Assembly (NCBI RefSeq): GCF_900141665.1
Contig: NZ_FQYI01000008.1
Span: forward strand, 1-64,000
Reading direction: 5' to 3'
DNA: 64,000 bases
DNA from: Cruoricaptor ignavus
GTDB taxonomy: Bacteria; Bacteroidota; Bacteroidia; Flavobacteriales; Weeksellaceae
Shown here: piece after piece, positions 33,008 through 42,315 of the stretch
How positions within the stretch are numbered: the first letter of the stretch is position 1
How the letters are laid out: each line of letters starts with the position of its first letter
Translations under genes and position numbers: made by a program
Notes under the pieces: generated by a model
The model's input: only the letters and a program-made list of their open reading frames with translations
What the model was told of the DNA's origin: nothing
Databases searched by the model: none

Positions 33008-34903
33008 GTGAACTACATTTCCGCAGAAAACCTTACGAAGTCTTTTGGCGTGAAAGTCCTGTTTGAAGGGATTGCGTTTAATGTGAATGAGGGCGATAAA
33101 ATCGCAATCGTGGCGAAGAACGGCAGCGGAAAATCTACCCTGCTGAAAATTCTGATGGGCAGGGAAATTGCAGATTCCGGCGAAATTTCCGTTAGCAAGG
33201 ATATCCAAATCGTGCTCTTCGATCAGGAAATTGAATTCGACCCGAAACTTTCCGTGGAAGAATTTATGATGACGCTGGATTCCGCACCTATTTTAGCTTT
33301 GAAAAATTACCGAAAAGCTTTAGAAACGGGAAGCGCCGTAGAAATGGAAACCGCACTTGCAGAAATGGAACTGCATAAAGCCTGGGATTTGGAAACGGAG
33401 ATGAAACAGTTTCTCAGTCAGCTGAAAATCAACGACTTGAATGCTGAAATGGGGCATCTTTCCGGCGGTGAAGTGAAACGCGTAGCGCTTGCCAAGCTGC
33501 TTACCGAAACAAGGGCGGAGCACCGCCACACACTGCTGATAATGGATGAACCGACGAATCACCTGGATGTGGATATGGTGGAATGGTTAGAAAACTACCT
33601 GAACAAGGCGAAAATTACGCTGCTGCTGGTAACGCACGACCGATACTTCCTGGATGCAGTATGCGATAAAATCTGGGAAATGGAAGGCCGCCAGCTCTTT
33701 GTACACCAGGGTTCGTACGCCACCTACCTTGAAAACAAAATGATACGGGAGGAAAACCTGAACGCAACAATCGACAAGGCGAACAACCTGTACCGCAAGG
33801 AACTGGAGTGGATGAGGCGGCAGCCAAAAGCCCGCACCACAAAATCGAAATCACGGATTGATGCCTTCTACGAAACGGAAAAAATTGCGAAATCCGATAC
33901 GAGAAAGCAGAGCCTGGAACTGGATTTTGAGATGAAACGGCTGGGCAAAAAAATTCTTGAACTAAAAAATATTTCCAAAAGCTATGGCGAAAAAGTGCTG
34001 CTAAAAGATTTCAGCTACCATTTTCAGCGCGGCGAAAAGGTGGGAATCATCGGGAAAAATGGCGCAGGAAAATCTACCCTGCTGAACATTATTCTGGGTA
34101 ATGAGCCTGCAGATTCCGGCGAAATTGAAACCGGCGAAACGATAAGCTTCGGGCATTTTTCCCAAAAAGGAATTCAGTTCAACGAGGATGAAAGGGTGAT
34201 AGATTTCATCCGGGAAATCTCGGAAAATTTTCCGCTGGCCAACGGGAAAGTGATTTCCGCATCGCAGTTTTTGCGGATGTTTTTGTTTGACGACCAGACG
34301 CAGTATTCACCCATTGCCAAACTTTCCGGCGGCGAAAAGCGGCGGCTACAGCTGATGAAGGTGCTGTACGAAAACCCAAACTTCCTGATTTTTGACGAAC
34401 CAACGAACGACCTAGATTTACCGACACTCACCGTGCTGGAAAATTTTCTGCAGAATTTCCAGGGCTGCCTGCTCATCGTTTCGCACGACCGGTATTTTAT
34501 GGACAGAATTGTGGATCACATCCTGGCCTTTGAAGGCGATGGAAAAATCCGCGACTTTACAGGGAATTTCACGGAATACCGCGAGAAATTTGCGAAAAAC
34601 CAGCCAGCCGAAAACAAATCTCAGGATACAGAAATTGCTAAGAAATATACTGAGAATGAGAGCGTTACGGAAATAACCCCAAAGCAAAGCCGCAAACTCT
34701 CCTTCAAAGAAAAGCGCGAGCTGGAAACGATTGAGAGAGAAATGCCAGTGTTGGAAGAAAGGCGCGGCGAAATTCTTAATGCGCTGAACAACGAAACCGA
34801 TTACCAAAAAATTTCCGAACTTTCCGCAGGATTAGAAGAAATTTCTTCACGGCTGGAAGCGCACGAAATGCGCTGGCTGGAGCTTCAGGAAGTACTTGGC
34901 TAA
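33008..34903 (+). CDS. uup: ABC-F ATPase, Uup-like
   Basis: A 631-residue soluble protein with two ABC cassettes. The first has AKNGSGKSTLL, LSGGEVKRVALA and LLIMDEPTNHLD; the second has GKNGAGKSTLL, LSGGEKRRLQLM and FLIFDEPTNDLD. A linker of about 80 residues (ENKMIREENLNATIDKANNLYRKELEWMRRQPKARTTKSK) is typical of ABC-F. A C-terminal coiled coil (about 560-631) matches Uup. Such proteins act on ribosomes; Uup is tied to DNA or ribosome maintenance. Start is GTG. Confidence 0.93.
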   Translation: MNYISAENLTKSFGVKVLFEGIAFNVNEGDKIAIVAKNGSGKSTLLKILMGREIADSGEISVSKDIQIVLFDQEIEFDPKLSVEEFMMTLDSAPILALKNYRKALETGSAVEMETALAEMELHKAWDLETEMKQFLSQLKINDLNAEMGHLSGGEVKRVALAKLLTETRAEHRHTLLIMDEPTNHLDVDMVEWLENYLNKAKITLLLVTHDRYFLDAVCDKIWEMEGRQLFVHQGSYATYLENKMIREENLNATIDKANNLYRKELEWMRRQPKARTTKSKSRIDAFYETEKIAKSDTRKQSLELDFEMKRLGKKILELKNISKSYGEKVLLKDFSYHFQRGEKVGIIGKNGAGKSTLLNIILGNEPADSGEIETGETISFGHFSQKGIQFNEDERVIDFIREISENFPLANGKVISASQFLRMFLFDDQTQYSPIAKLSGGEKRRLQLMKVLYENPNFLIFDEPTNDLDLPTLTVLENFLQNFQGCLLIVSHDRYFMDRIVDHILAFEGDGKIRDFTGNFTEYREKFAKNQPAENKSQDTEIAKKYTENESVTEITPKQSRKLSFKEKRELETIEREMPVLEERRGEILNALNNETDYQKISELSAGLEEISSRLEAHEMRWLELQEVLG

Positions 34904-34933
34904 ACTTTCACTATTTTTGCTCAAATTTTTTCG

Positions 34934-35809
34934 ATGAACGATATTACGCAACAAACGATGTCCTACATCGACATCGTCTATCACACGCTGGAACGCTGGT
35001 ACAAGCAGTTTGCGGCATTCACGCCCAACCTTATTGCCGGGCTCATCGTGTTTTTCCTTTTTCTGAAGGGAAGCCGATGGCTCAGCGAAACCACCGTGAA
35101 ACTCCTGAACAAATTTTTGCCTAAGGGGCAGGGGCGCACCACCGCAGTCTCTTTGGTGGGCTTATTCAGATTTATGTTCGTGCTTCTGGGCACCTTCCTT
35201 TCGCTGGAAATTATGGGCCTCAGCAGCGTTCTCTGGAAATTCATCGGAAGCCTTGGTGTAGCCGGTGTGATTGCCGGTGTGGCTTTGCGCGACTTGGTGG
35301 CATCAATGTTTTCGGGGATTTTGGTGGGTGTGGATAAATCCTTCCGTGCTGGCGATTACATCCAGCTTGCGAACTACACCGGAACTGTGAGCGATATCGG
35401 TTTTCTTACAACCAAGCTGATAACCGATGATGGCAAGGTGGTCTTCATACCGAACCAAGTGATTTTCAATGCGCCATTTTTCAACATTTCTGCATCGCCG
35501 CAGCGCCGCGTGGTTCTGGATTTGGAAATTCCGGTGGATGTGGATGTAAACAAGGCGCAGCAAAGCATCATCAGCGAACTGGAAAACCTTAATAGGAAAA
35601 ATAAAATCGACGATCCTGTGCAGGTGCTTTTCACGAAGGTAACCGATGGTAAGTTTTATCTAAATGTCAGCTTTTCCGTGGCATCTACCACAAGTTTCCT
35701 CAATGCCAGAAATGAGGCTATCGTCCTGATTCACAACAGGTTAAAGAATGATGGCATCAGCCTGATAACGCCGCTGAGCGTCAGTATTTCAAATAGCGAG
35801 CAGAGCTGA
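34934..35809 (+). CDS. MscS-type mechanosensitive channel
   Basis: A 291-residue inner-membrane channel that releases solutes under hypo-osmotic stress. Three hydrophobic helices occupy about 25-130. The pore helix TM3 is Gly/Ala-rich: LGVAGVIAGVALRDLVASMFSGILVGVDKSFRAGDYIQL. The cytoplasmic beta domain has GTVSDIGFLTTKLITDDGKVVFIPNQVIFNAPFFN. It is the small form without extra periplasmic domains. It lies 30 bp after the uup gene, possibly cotranscribed. Confidence 0.94.
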   Translation: MNDITQQTMSYIDIVYHTLERWYKQFAAFTPNLIAGLIVFFLFLKGSRWLSETTVKLLNKFLPKGQGRTTAVSLVGLFRFMFVLLGTFLSLEIMGLSSVLWKFIGSLGVAGVIAGVALRDLVASMFSGILVGVDKSFRAGDYIQLANYTGTVSDIGFLTTKLITDDGKVVFIPNQVIFNAPFFNISASPQRRVVLDLEIPVDVDVNKAQQSIISELENLNRKNKIDDPVQVLFTKVTDGKFYLNVSFSVASTTSFLNARNEAIVLIHNRLKNDGISLITPLSVSISNSEQS

Positions 35810-35827
35810 TTCCATTGAATATTTTGC

Positions 35828-35868
35828 AAAAAAAATTCCGCCCAATTTATGAGCGGAAATTTTTTTTT
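35828..35868. terminator. Bidirectional terminator between mscS and sucC
   Basis: TTCCGC (35836-35841) pairs with GCGGAA (35853-35858). A run of A residues on the left and nine T residues on the right give U-tracts in both directions for the two convergent genes. Confidence 0.85.
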
Positions 35869-35883
35869 GATAAGTGCTAATGA

Positions 35884-37074
35884 TTAGGCTACGACTTCCT
35901 TCACCTTGTTTGCTGCTTCTTCCAGCGTGATAACCGAGTGAATCGGCAGGCCTGCTTCATCGATAAGCTTTTTCGCTTCTTCGGCATTAGTTCCCTGAAG
36001 CCTTACAATCAGCGGTACAGGGAATTCGCCGATTTCCTTGTATGCATCCACAATACCTTGTGCCACCCTATCGCAGCGCACAATTCCACCAAAAATATTG
36101 ATGAGGATAGCTTCCACATTTGGATCTCTCAGGATAATGTCGAACGCTGTTTTTACTCTTGCTGCATCAGCCGTACCGCCCACATCCAGGAAGTTTGCAG
36201 GGTTTCCGCCGGAAAGCTTAATCATATCCATCGTTGCCATTGCAAGCCCTGCACCGTTCACCATACAGGCTACATTACCATCCAGCTTCACGAAGTTCAG
36301 CCCCGCTTCACCGGCCTCCACATCCATCGGATCTTCTTCCCTTTTGTCGCGAAGTTCCGCAAGGTCTTTATGCCTGTAAAGCGAGTTGCCGTCCAGCGTT
36401 ACTTTCGCATCAACAGCGATGATTCTGTCATCCGAAGTTTTCAGCACCGGATTGATTTCGAAAAGCGAAGCATCGATGCCGATGTATGCATTGTAAAGAC
36501 TGGTGATGAATTTCACAAAATCCTTTTGCGCAGCGCCGGAAAGCCCTAGGTTGAAGGCAATCTTCCTCGCCTGGAAAGGCTGCAGGCCAAGGGCCGGATC
36601 GATGGTTTCTTTGTGGATTAGGTGCGGCGTTTCTTCTGCAACCTGCTCAATATCCATACCGCCTTCTGTGGAATAAACCACGGTATTTTTCCCCTGAGCC
36701 CTGTCCAGAAGGATGGATACATAAAATTCCTTCGTTTCGGATTCACCAGGGTAATACACATCTTCCGCAATCAGCACAGAGTGCACCTTCTTCCCTTCCG
36801 CGGAAGTTTGCGGCGTCACGAGCTGCATCCCGATAATGTTGTTGGCATTTTCTTCCAGCTTTTCCATCGTAGGCGAGAACTTTACGCCACCGCCTTTTCC
36901 GCGGCCTCCGGCGTGAACTTGCGCCTTTACAACCCAGCCGTCGTTGCCGGTCATTTCCTTCAGCTTTCCTGCGGCATCTTTCGCTTCCTGCACATCGTTG
37001 GCAAGGAAACCGCGCTGAATGTTTACACCGTAATTAGCCAAAATCTCTTTGGACTGATACTCGTGAAGATTCAT
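35884..37074 (-). CDS. sucC: Succinyl-CoA ligase, ADP-forming, beta subunit
   Basis: TCA-cycle enzyme linking succinyl-CoA cleavage to nucleotide triphosphate formation. The 396 residues begin MNLHEYQSKEIL with an ATP-grasp domain (VVKAQVHAGGRGKGGGVKF, FEINPV) and end in the CoA-ligase domain (LSGGNPANFLDVGGTADAARV, NIFGGIVRCDRVAQGI). The alpha subunit is not in the window, which is usual in this group. A TAAATTTG -7 box lies at 37116-37123. Confidence 0.97.
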   Translation of the reverse strand: MNLHEYQSKEILANYGVNIQRGFLANDVQEAKDAAGKLKEMTGNDGWVVKAQVHAGGRGKGGGVKFSPTMEKLEENANNIIGMQLVTPQTSAEGKKVHSVLIAEDVYYPGESETKEFYVSILLDRAQGKNTVVYSTEGGMDIEQVAEETPHLIHKETIDPALGLQPFQARKIAFNLGLSGAAQKDFVKFITSLYNAYIGIDASLFEINPVLKTSDDRIIAVDAKVTLDGNSLYRHKDLAELRDKREEDPMDVEAGEAGLNFVKLDGNVACMVNGAGLAMATMDMIKLSGGNPANFLDVGGTADAARVKTAFDIILRDPNVEAILINIFGGIVRCDRVAQGIVDAYKEIGEFPVPLIVRLQGTNAEEAKKLIDEAGLPIHSVITLEEAANKVKEVVA

Positions 37075-37160
37075 AATATAATGATGTTAAAATTTCGAAA
37101 TCAAATTCTTGCTTACAAATTTAGAAAAAGTTTGGCAATGAAGAAATACCGTGCGGAAAT

Positions 37161-37421
37161 TTAATATCTCCTGCCTACCTCCCTACAGACCTCCAGCAAA
37201 TCCGGCGGCATGGAAGAAAAGGCGCCCTGCTCATAATACTCTCCCGTATGGGGTATGTAGATGCTGTAGCGCCTGCCTGTGGGGATCAGCGGGATGAAAA
37301 ATACTGAAATATAATTTTTAAAAACGCGGACTTCGGCATTTACCTCCTGGCCGTTTCTGTTGATGCGAACCGTTTCCTGACCCGCAAGTTTGGAAGAATT
37401 TCCTGCTATGAAGAAGAACAT
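37161..37421 (-). CDS. Small conserved-looking protein, unknown
   Basis: An 86-residue protein. MFFFIAGNSSKLAGQETVRINRNGQEVNAEVRVFKNYISVFFIPLIPTGRR looks like the membrane-proximal part of small proteins annotated as zinc-ribbon-like, but the cysteines needed for a ribbon are absent (a single Cys near the end). ISVFFIPLIP is hydrophobic and might insert in a membrane. No family can be assigned with confidence. It stands alone between sucC and the DUF423 gene on the same strand. Confidence 0.6.
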   Translation of the reverse strand: MFFFIAGNSSKLAGQETVRINRNGQEVNAEVRVFKNYISVFFIPLIPTGRRYSIYIPHTGEYYEQGAFSSMPPDLLEVCREVGRRY

Positions 37422-37463
37422 AATTTTAGAGTTAAGTTTCTGAGCGAAATTAAGAATTTACAG

Positions 37464-37850
37464 TTAATTTTTTAACTTGAAAAAATAGAACATCAGCATA
37501 GCCCAAGAGATGATCATCATCAGGCCGCCTATGGGCGTTACGGGGCCGAGGAATCTGAGATTCACACCCCAGCTCTCCTGGAAACTCAGCAGATAAATGC
37601 TTACGGAAAAGAGCAGTGTGCCGATGATCATCAGCCAGCCTATCCAGCGCTCCGCCCCGGACTGGAAGTTCAAAATGTAGCCTACGAGCAGCAGATAAAA
37701 TGCGGAGTACATCATGTAGCGTACGCCGGTTTCAAAGCTTTCCAGCTGCGCCGGCGAGAGAATCTTCTTGAATGCGTGCGCACCAAACGCCCCCAAGATT
37801 ACCGAGAGCATCCCGTACAGCGCACCGAATATCAACACTGTGTTTTTCAT
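37464..37850 (-). CDS. DUF423 membrane protein
   Basis: A 128-residue protein with four hydrophobic helices. LSVILGAFGAHAFKKILSPAQLESFETGVRYMMYSAFYLL near the start and GPVTPIGGLMMIISWAMLM near the end are the DUF423 (YgdD/TMEM256) signatures. Function of the family is unknown. It is 42 bp from the gene on each side and on the same strand. Confidence 0.92.
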   Translation of the reverse strand: MKNTVLIFGALYGMLSVILGAFGAHAFKKILSPAQLESFETGVRYMMYSAFYLLLVGYILNFQSGAERWIGWLMIIGTLLFSVSIYLLSFQESWGVNLRFLGPVTPIGGLMMIISWAMLMFYFFKLKN

Positions 37851-37892
37851 TGAAATTGAGGATTTAGAAATAGGATTTAAAATTAAAAATTT

Positions 37893-39224
37893 TTAAGAAT
37901 TACCCCGCAAACTTTCCAGCGCGGCGATTACCTCGTGGTGGCTGGCGGTTTTGTCCTGAAACAGCTTCAGCACAGCCTCTTTTTCCCCGGCATTTGCCCC
38001 GTGCTGATTTAGGATATTCATCATATGCATCTTCATATGTCCCTTCTGTATGCCGGTGGTTACCAGGGAGCGAACAGCTGCGAAATTCTGCGCCAGCCCG
38101 GAGGCTGCAAGGATGCTCATAAGCTCCGGCGCTGAAGGCCTGCCCAGCAGCTCCAGAGAAAATTTTACTAGCGGATGAAGCCCCGTGAGGCCACCCACCA
38201 CGCCCACGGCAACGGGCAAATCGAGCCAGAAGCGGAAAATTCCGCCCTCTGCCGTACAGTGCGAAAGCGAGCTGTACCTCCCTCCAAGAGAGGCGTAGGC
38301 GTGCACACAGGCTTCCGTAGCGCGGAAATCGTTGCCAGTGGCGATCACCACGGCGTCCACACCGTTCATGATGCCTTTGTTGTGCGTGGCAGCGCGGTAG
38401 GGCTCCGCCTCAGCTATGGCGACTGCCTGCCCGAACTTTTCAGCGAAAACTTCCGGCGGCATACCGCTGTCGTCCTTCAGTTCCTCTATTTTGCAGCTGA
38501 CCTCCGCACGCACGAGGCACTGCGGAGTGAGGTTGGAGAGGATGTTCATCACCACCTGAAGCGACTGCTTTTCCTCGTCAGAAAATTCCTCCGATGCCTG
38601 AATTTCTACCTCCAAAGTACTGCCGATGCGCTCCAGGCAGGTATTGATGAAGTTGGCACCCATTGAATCCTTCGTATCGAAACTAACTTTAAGTTGGTAA
38701 TAATCAGCCAGCTCCGTGGTTTTATCGATAAGTTCTATATCGAGAATTCCGCCGCCGCGCCTGCGCATATTAGCGGTGATAGGATCGGTAGCCTCAAAAA
38801 GTTTTTGCTTTAAATTTCTATGAAAAAAATCGCTAAGCTTCGCTGCACAAGTATGGAAAATAAAATGCGTGTGCCCCAGTTTGGTGGTGCCGAGAATCTC
38901 GGTGCGGAAGCCGCCCCGCTCCAGCCAGAATTTCGCTGCTTTGGATGCCGCTGCCACTACGGAGCTCTCCTCCACGGCCATCGGCAGAGCCATTAATTTC
39001 CCGTCAATCAAGAAGTTAGGGGCTATGCCATAAGGCATATAAAAATTGGACACGGTATTTTCTGAAAACTCATCGTGAAGTTTCTGAAGGCTTTCGTCTT
39101 CGTTCCAATATTGTTTGAGGATATTCGTAAACTCCTGGTTTCCTGACAGATATTCATTAACAATGATATCGATCTTCTGCTCCTTGCTAAGTTTGGAAAA
39201 ACCCTGAACCGGCTTGTGCGTCAT
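37893..39224 (-). CDS. mvaA: HMG-CoA reductase, class II
   Basis: A 443-residue class II enzyme. MALPMAVEESSVVAAASKAAKFW carries the catalytic Glu, GANFINT and AATHNKGIMNGVDAVVIATGNDFRA the Lys and cofactor-binding region, and LPVAVGVVGGLTGLHP a further core motif. The C-terminal His tail is in HMKMHMMNILNQHGANAGE. Flavobacteria make isoprenoids through mevalonate, so despite the degradative class it most likely acts in synthesis of mevalonate. That direction is inferred from the organism group. Confidence 0.94.
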   Translation of the reverse strand: MTHKPVQGFSKLSKEQKIDIIVNEYLSGNQEFTNILKQYWNEDESLQKLHDEFSENTVSNFYMPYGIAPNFLIDGKLMALPMAVEESSVVAAASKAAKFWLERGGFRTEILGTTKLGHTHFIFHTCAAKLSDFFHRNLKQKLFEATDPITANMRRRGGGILDIELIDKTTELADYYQLKVSFDTKDSMGANFINTCLERIGSTLEVEIQASEEFSDEEKQSLQVVMNILSNLTPQCLVRAEVSCKIEELKDDSGMPPEVFAEKFGQAVAIAEAEPYRAATHNKGIMNGVDAVVIATGNDFRATEACVHAYASLGGRYSSLSHCTAEGGIFRFWLDLPVAVGVVGGLTGLHPLVKFSLELLGRPSAPELMSILAASGLAQNFAAVRSLVTTGIQKGHMKMHMMNILNQHGANAGEKEAVLKLFQDKTASHHEVIAALESLRGNS

Positions 39225-39260
39225 CTTTGTTTGGTTAAAAATTAATTCTGACTAAAATAT

Positions 39261-40748
39261 TTAAACTGAAACCTTAAACTTCCTTTCTCTGATCATCTGT
39301 GCGATTTTCAGCATATCCTCGCCAATCAGGCGGTCGTCTTCAAGTTTTGGCACTTCGCTACGGATGATTTCAAAATTCTCTTCGATGAGCGGCGAGGATT
39401 TTGAGGGCCTTCGAAATTCCAGCCCCTGCGCGGCGAACATCAGTTCTACGGCAAAAATATTCACGAGATTGTCCAGAACCCTGTGGAATTTCCTGCCGGA
39501 GATGCTGCCCATCGATACATGATCTTCCTGCCCGAGGCTTGTAGGCACGGAATCTGCGGATGCCGGGAAGCAGAGCGTCTTGTTCTCCGTAACCAGTGCC
39601 GCGGAGGTGTACTGGGGAATCATAAATCCGGAATTCAGCCCGGAGCTCTCGGTGAGGAGCCGCGGGAGGCCGAATTTGCCCTCGAGCAGGAGGTAGCTCC
39701 TTCGGTCTGAAATATTTCCCAGCTCTGCCGCGGCAAATGTGGCGTAATCGAGCGGCAGCGCAAGCAGCTGCCCGTGGAAATTGCCCCCGGAGATGGATTC
39801 TTCCGCACTCAGCACTATGGGGTTGTCGGTCACCGAATTCAGCTCTATTTCAGTAAGATCTCGGAGGTGGTAAAATGCATTTCTGCTGGCGCCGTGCACC
39901 TGGGGCACGCACCGGAAGGAGTACGGATCCTGCACGCGGTAGTATTCCTCATCCCTCTCCAGCTCGGTTTTTTTAAGAATTTTATGCATCCTGGCAGCCA
40001 CTTTTTTGGAACCTTTAAAGGGGCGGATCTCGTGGAGCTCTTTTTTGAACGGACTGGCATTGCCGAGGTATGCCTCCAGCGACATTGCGGCGGCGAGGTC
40101 GGCAAGGTCGAGCAGATAATCCATTTTTTCCAGCCCGAGGATGGCATGCGCCAGGATAAACTGGGTACCGTTGATGAGCCCTAGCCCTTCCTTCGGCCCT
40201 AGCGTCAGCGGCTTCAGCCCGTGTTCCTGAAGAATTTGTGCTGCATCGCGGATTTCCTTGCCTTGCCAAACTTTGCCAAGCCCCAGCAGCGGCAGCACCA
40301 TATGGGAGAGCGGCGCGAGGTCGCCAGATGCTCCTACGCTGCCCTGCTCCGGGATTACGGGGATGATGTCTTTCTCCAGCATTACAAGCAAGCGCTCGAT
40401 CACTTCCTGCGAAACTCCCGAGAAGCCTTTGGAAAGTGCGTGGATCTTGGTAATCATCATCAGTTTAGAAAGATCTTTGCTGAGGGGCTGCCCCACCCCA
40501 ACGGCGTGGGAAATGATGAGATTGTGCTGCAGCTGCGCGGTTTCCGATTCGGAAATTTTCACATCGCAGAGTGGGCCGAAGCCGGTATTAATGCCGTATA
40601 CCGTACGGTCGGATTCTACGATTTCCCGCACATTCTGCTGGGATTTGAGGATTTGTTGTCTGGCTTTGTCATCCAATTTCGCCTTGTTGGGCTGCCTTAG
40701 GATTTTTAATACATCATCAAGACTGAAAAATGCTGTACCGTAGGTCAT
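39261..40748 (-). CDS. hutH: Histidine ammonia-lyase
   Basis: Deaminates histidine to urocanate. The 495-residue lyase has the MIO-forming Ala-Ser-Gly in EQGSVGASGDLAPLSHM, the active-site Tyr loop YGINTGFGPL, and DNPIV and QEDHVSMG motifs of HAL. No other hut gene is next to it, so the rest of histidine degradation must be elsewhere. A perfect inverted repeat ATTATGCA/TGCATAAT lies just upstream. Confidence 0.94.
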   Translation of the reverse strand: MTYGTAFFSLDDVLKILRQPNKAKLDDKARQQILKSQQNVREIVESDRTVYGINTGFGPLCDVKISESETAQLQHNLIISHAVGVGQPLSKDLSKLMMITKIHALSKGFSGVSQEVIERLLVMLEKDIIPVIPEQGSVGASGDLAPLSHMVLPLLGLGKVWQGKEIRDAAQILQEHGLKPLTLGPKEGLGLINGTQFILAHAILGLEKMDYLLDLADLAAAMSLEAYLGNASPFKKELHEIRPFKGSKKVAARMHKILKKTELERDEEYYRVQDPYSFRCVPQVHGASRNAFYHLRDLTEIELNSVTDNPIVLSAEESISGGNFHGQLLALPLDYATFAAAELGNISDRRSYLLLEGKFGLPRLLTESSGLNSGFMIPQYTSAALVTENKTLCFPASADSVPTSLGQEDHVSMGSISGRKFHRVLDNLVNIFAVELMFAAQGLEFRRPSKSSPLIEENFEIIRSEVPKLEDDRLIGEDMLKIAQMIRERKFKVSV

Positions 40749-40773
40749 TTTATAATGTGATTAATGAAAGGAA

Positions 40774-40805
40774 ATTATGCAAAATAATTTGTAAATCTGC
40801 ATAAT
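40774..40805. promoter_or_regulatory. Inverted repeat upstream of hutH
   Basis: ATTATGCA (40774-40781) and TGCATAAT (40798-40805) are a perfect 8-bp inverted repeat with a 16-nt AT-rich spacer, 26 bp before the hutH start. The spacing fits a dimeric operator over the promoter. No cognate regulator is adjacent. Confidence 0.4.
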
Positions 40806-40873
40806 ATTAATTTAACAAAAATAACATTAAATTCTGCAAAATCAAAAAATGCAGAGATATGGAACCTCACAAC

Positions 40874-41697
40874 CTATACGACAATTCCGGATTCAAGCCG
40901 AGGATTGGGCCGTATTTTCGTGCGCTCATACTGCAGTATTCCTTGGTATTTACTTCTCGGGATCCCGTAGGAATAGGTGCCTTTATTCTGCAGCAGCTTC
41001 AGCAGGTTTACGCGTCATTTTTCAATTCGTTTCGTTTTCTTCTTTCAATAAATTCGCCGGGCAAGCTTCCTCTGCCAAATTCCTGCTCCAGGAACCACGC
41101 AAATTCTGTAGCCTTTTCTGTCGCTATCTCGCGAAACTGCAGCTGCAGCTTTTCCTCCGTACTTTTCGAGTTATAGTTTCTCAGCTTTTCTTCCAGCTGG
41201 CTGAATCTTGGCGGCACCCTGTCTTTCGGCCTGGAATGGATGTTGAAATCCGGGAATTTCCCGTTCACCACGATCCAAGTCGCCATAAAGTTGAAAATTT
41301 CCAGCGCCGTTCTTCCGTCCACATCTTCTTCCGGCTTGTAGTGCGGCAGCTGGCTTTTCGCATATACACGCATCAGCTGCTCCCGGTTTCTCATATAATC
41401 GTAGCGGTTCTGGCTGTTGAACTTGTCTAGAATTCCCAGCATTTTCACGAATTCCATCCTTGCCAAATCCCGATGCCTCATCAGGTCTGTGCTGTAGCGG
41501 TAGCAATCTTCCAGCAGGTGCTCCGCAATTTTGTATTGCTGCTCGGCGTTCCAGTCCTCACCTTTGTTGATTTTGCTTAAAACCAAGCCTTGGTATGGCG
41601 AAAAAATCTTGACTTCCACAGCAAAGGGCGTGGAAAAATTCACATTGCCGATGATTGTTTGGCCCTGCAATTCTATGGTTAAAAGGTTTCTGTTCAT
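40874..41697 (-). CDS. Unknown protein with probable 3' frameshift
   Basis: The intact frame runs 41697-41008 and encodes 229 residues from MNRNLLTIELQGQTIIG; it is helical and charged with no recognised domain. Directly after its TAA, in the -1 frame, the strand reads VNLLKLLQNKGTYSYGIPRSK and on to ERTKIRPNPRLESGIVV before a stop at 40874. That 45-residue segment has coding character but no start codon, so it looks like the original C-terminus detached by an indel. The 87-aa gene upstream ends 4 bp before this start. Treat the gene as possibly broken. Readers who do not accept the shift should use 41008-41697. Confidence 0.55.
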
Positions 41698-41701
41698 TTG
41701 T

Positions 41702-41965
41702 TTAAATTTGTCCAAATTCTCCCGATTCTTTCAGTTGCACAATTCTGTTGCCCACAAGTTTCACCTTGTATTTCAGGGAAAGCCCTGTTGGCTTCACGGC
41801 TTCTCCACCGTCTATCCCTCTTTCCAGCACGGTTTCCCGAAGTGCGGAAAGGTATCTTCCTCTTGCTGCTACCCAGCCTGGCTTCCCTACTTCTTGGTTG
41901 ATTTTTCCGATGAGTTCCTCGTTGGTCAGGGGGCGTAGTTTCGCCCGGTATTCTTCGTAAGTCAT
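41702..41965 (-). CDS. Small unknown protein
   Basis: An 87-residue soluble protein. MTYEEYRAKLRPLTNEELIGKINQEVGKPGWVAARGRYLSALRETVLERGID is helical and the rest is strand-rich (LSLKYKVKLVGNRIVQL). I recognise no domain. It is 4 bp upstream of the larger unknown gene on the same strand and the two likely form one unit of an accessory island. Confidence 0.6.
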   Translation of the reverse strand: MTYEEYRAKLRPLTNEELIGKINQEVGKPGWVAARGRYLSALRETVLERGIDGGEAVKPTGLSLKYKVKLVGNRIVQLKESGEFGQI

Positions 41966-42265
41966 TTTTAAAAAAATTAAGTTGATTTAAGAGATTAAAA
42001 AAATTAGGAGATTTATCATCATTAAGCTGCCGGAGTTTCCAGGTCGGCAATTATTTCTGCGTTTTGGATTTTCTTTTGCTCATAAAAACTGGTTTTGGTT
42101 GAAACTCATTTTTATCAGCAGGAACAGCGTATGCATCTTATATTTTGGCGATAGCCCTCATACTAAACCACCGTGGATTTTGGTCTCTCGGTTGGTGTCC
42201 GCAATTTTGCGGCGCTCCTGATGATTTCCTTTGCAAACTTACGGCAGAAACTTCCCTGATTTTAA

Positions 42266-42283
42266 TTTTGCAACATTGCAAAA
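42266..42283. promoter_or_regulatory. Perfect palindrome, candidate operator
   Basis: TTTTGCAACATTGCAAAA is an 8-bp inverted repeat with a 2-nt centre. It overlaps a -7-like TAATTTTG (42263-42270) on the plus strand, 90 bp before the ADP-ribosylglycohydrolase gene. It fits a dimeric repressor site for the plus-strand cluster. Confidence 0.45.
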
Positions 42284-42307
42284 CTTCCACAGCTCGGTTT
42301 CGCTCTA

Positions 42308-42315
42308 TACATTTG
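42308..42315 (+). promoter_or_regulatory. -7 box TACATTTG of the ADP-ribosylglycohydrolase cluster
   Basis: Perfect TAnnTTTG giving a predicted leader of about 50 nt. A convincing -33 TTG at the right distance is not seen, which would fit a promoter needing an activator. Confidence 0.4.

Noticed and set aside
40849-41430. 193-codon plus-strand frame running into the unknown genes
   Set aside because: It overlaps the minus-strand coding frame and its frameshifted extension, both of which look more coding-like, and it has no recognisable product.
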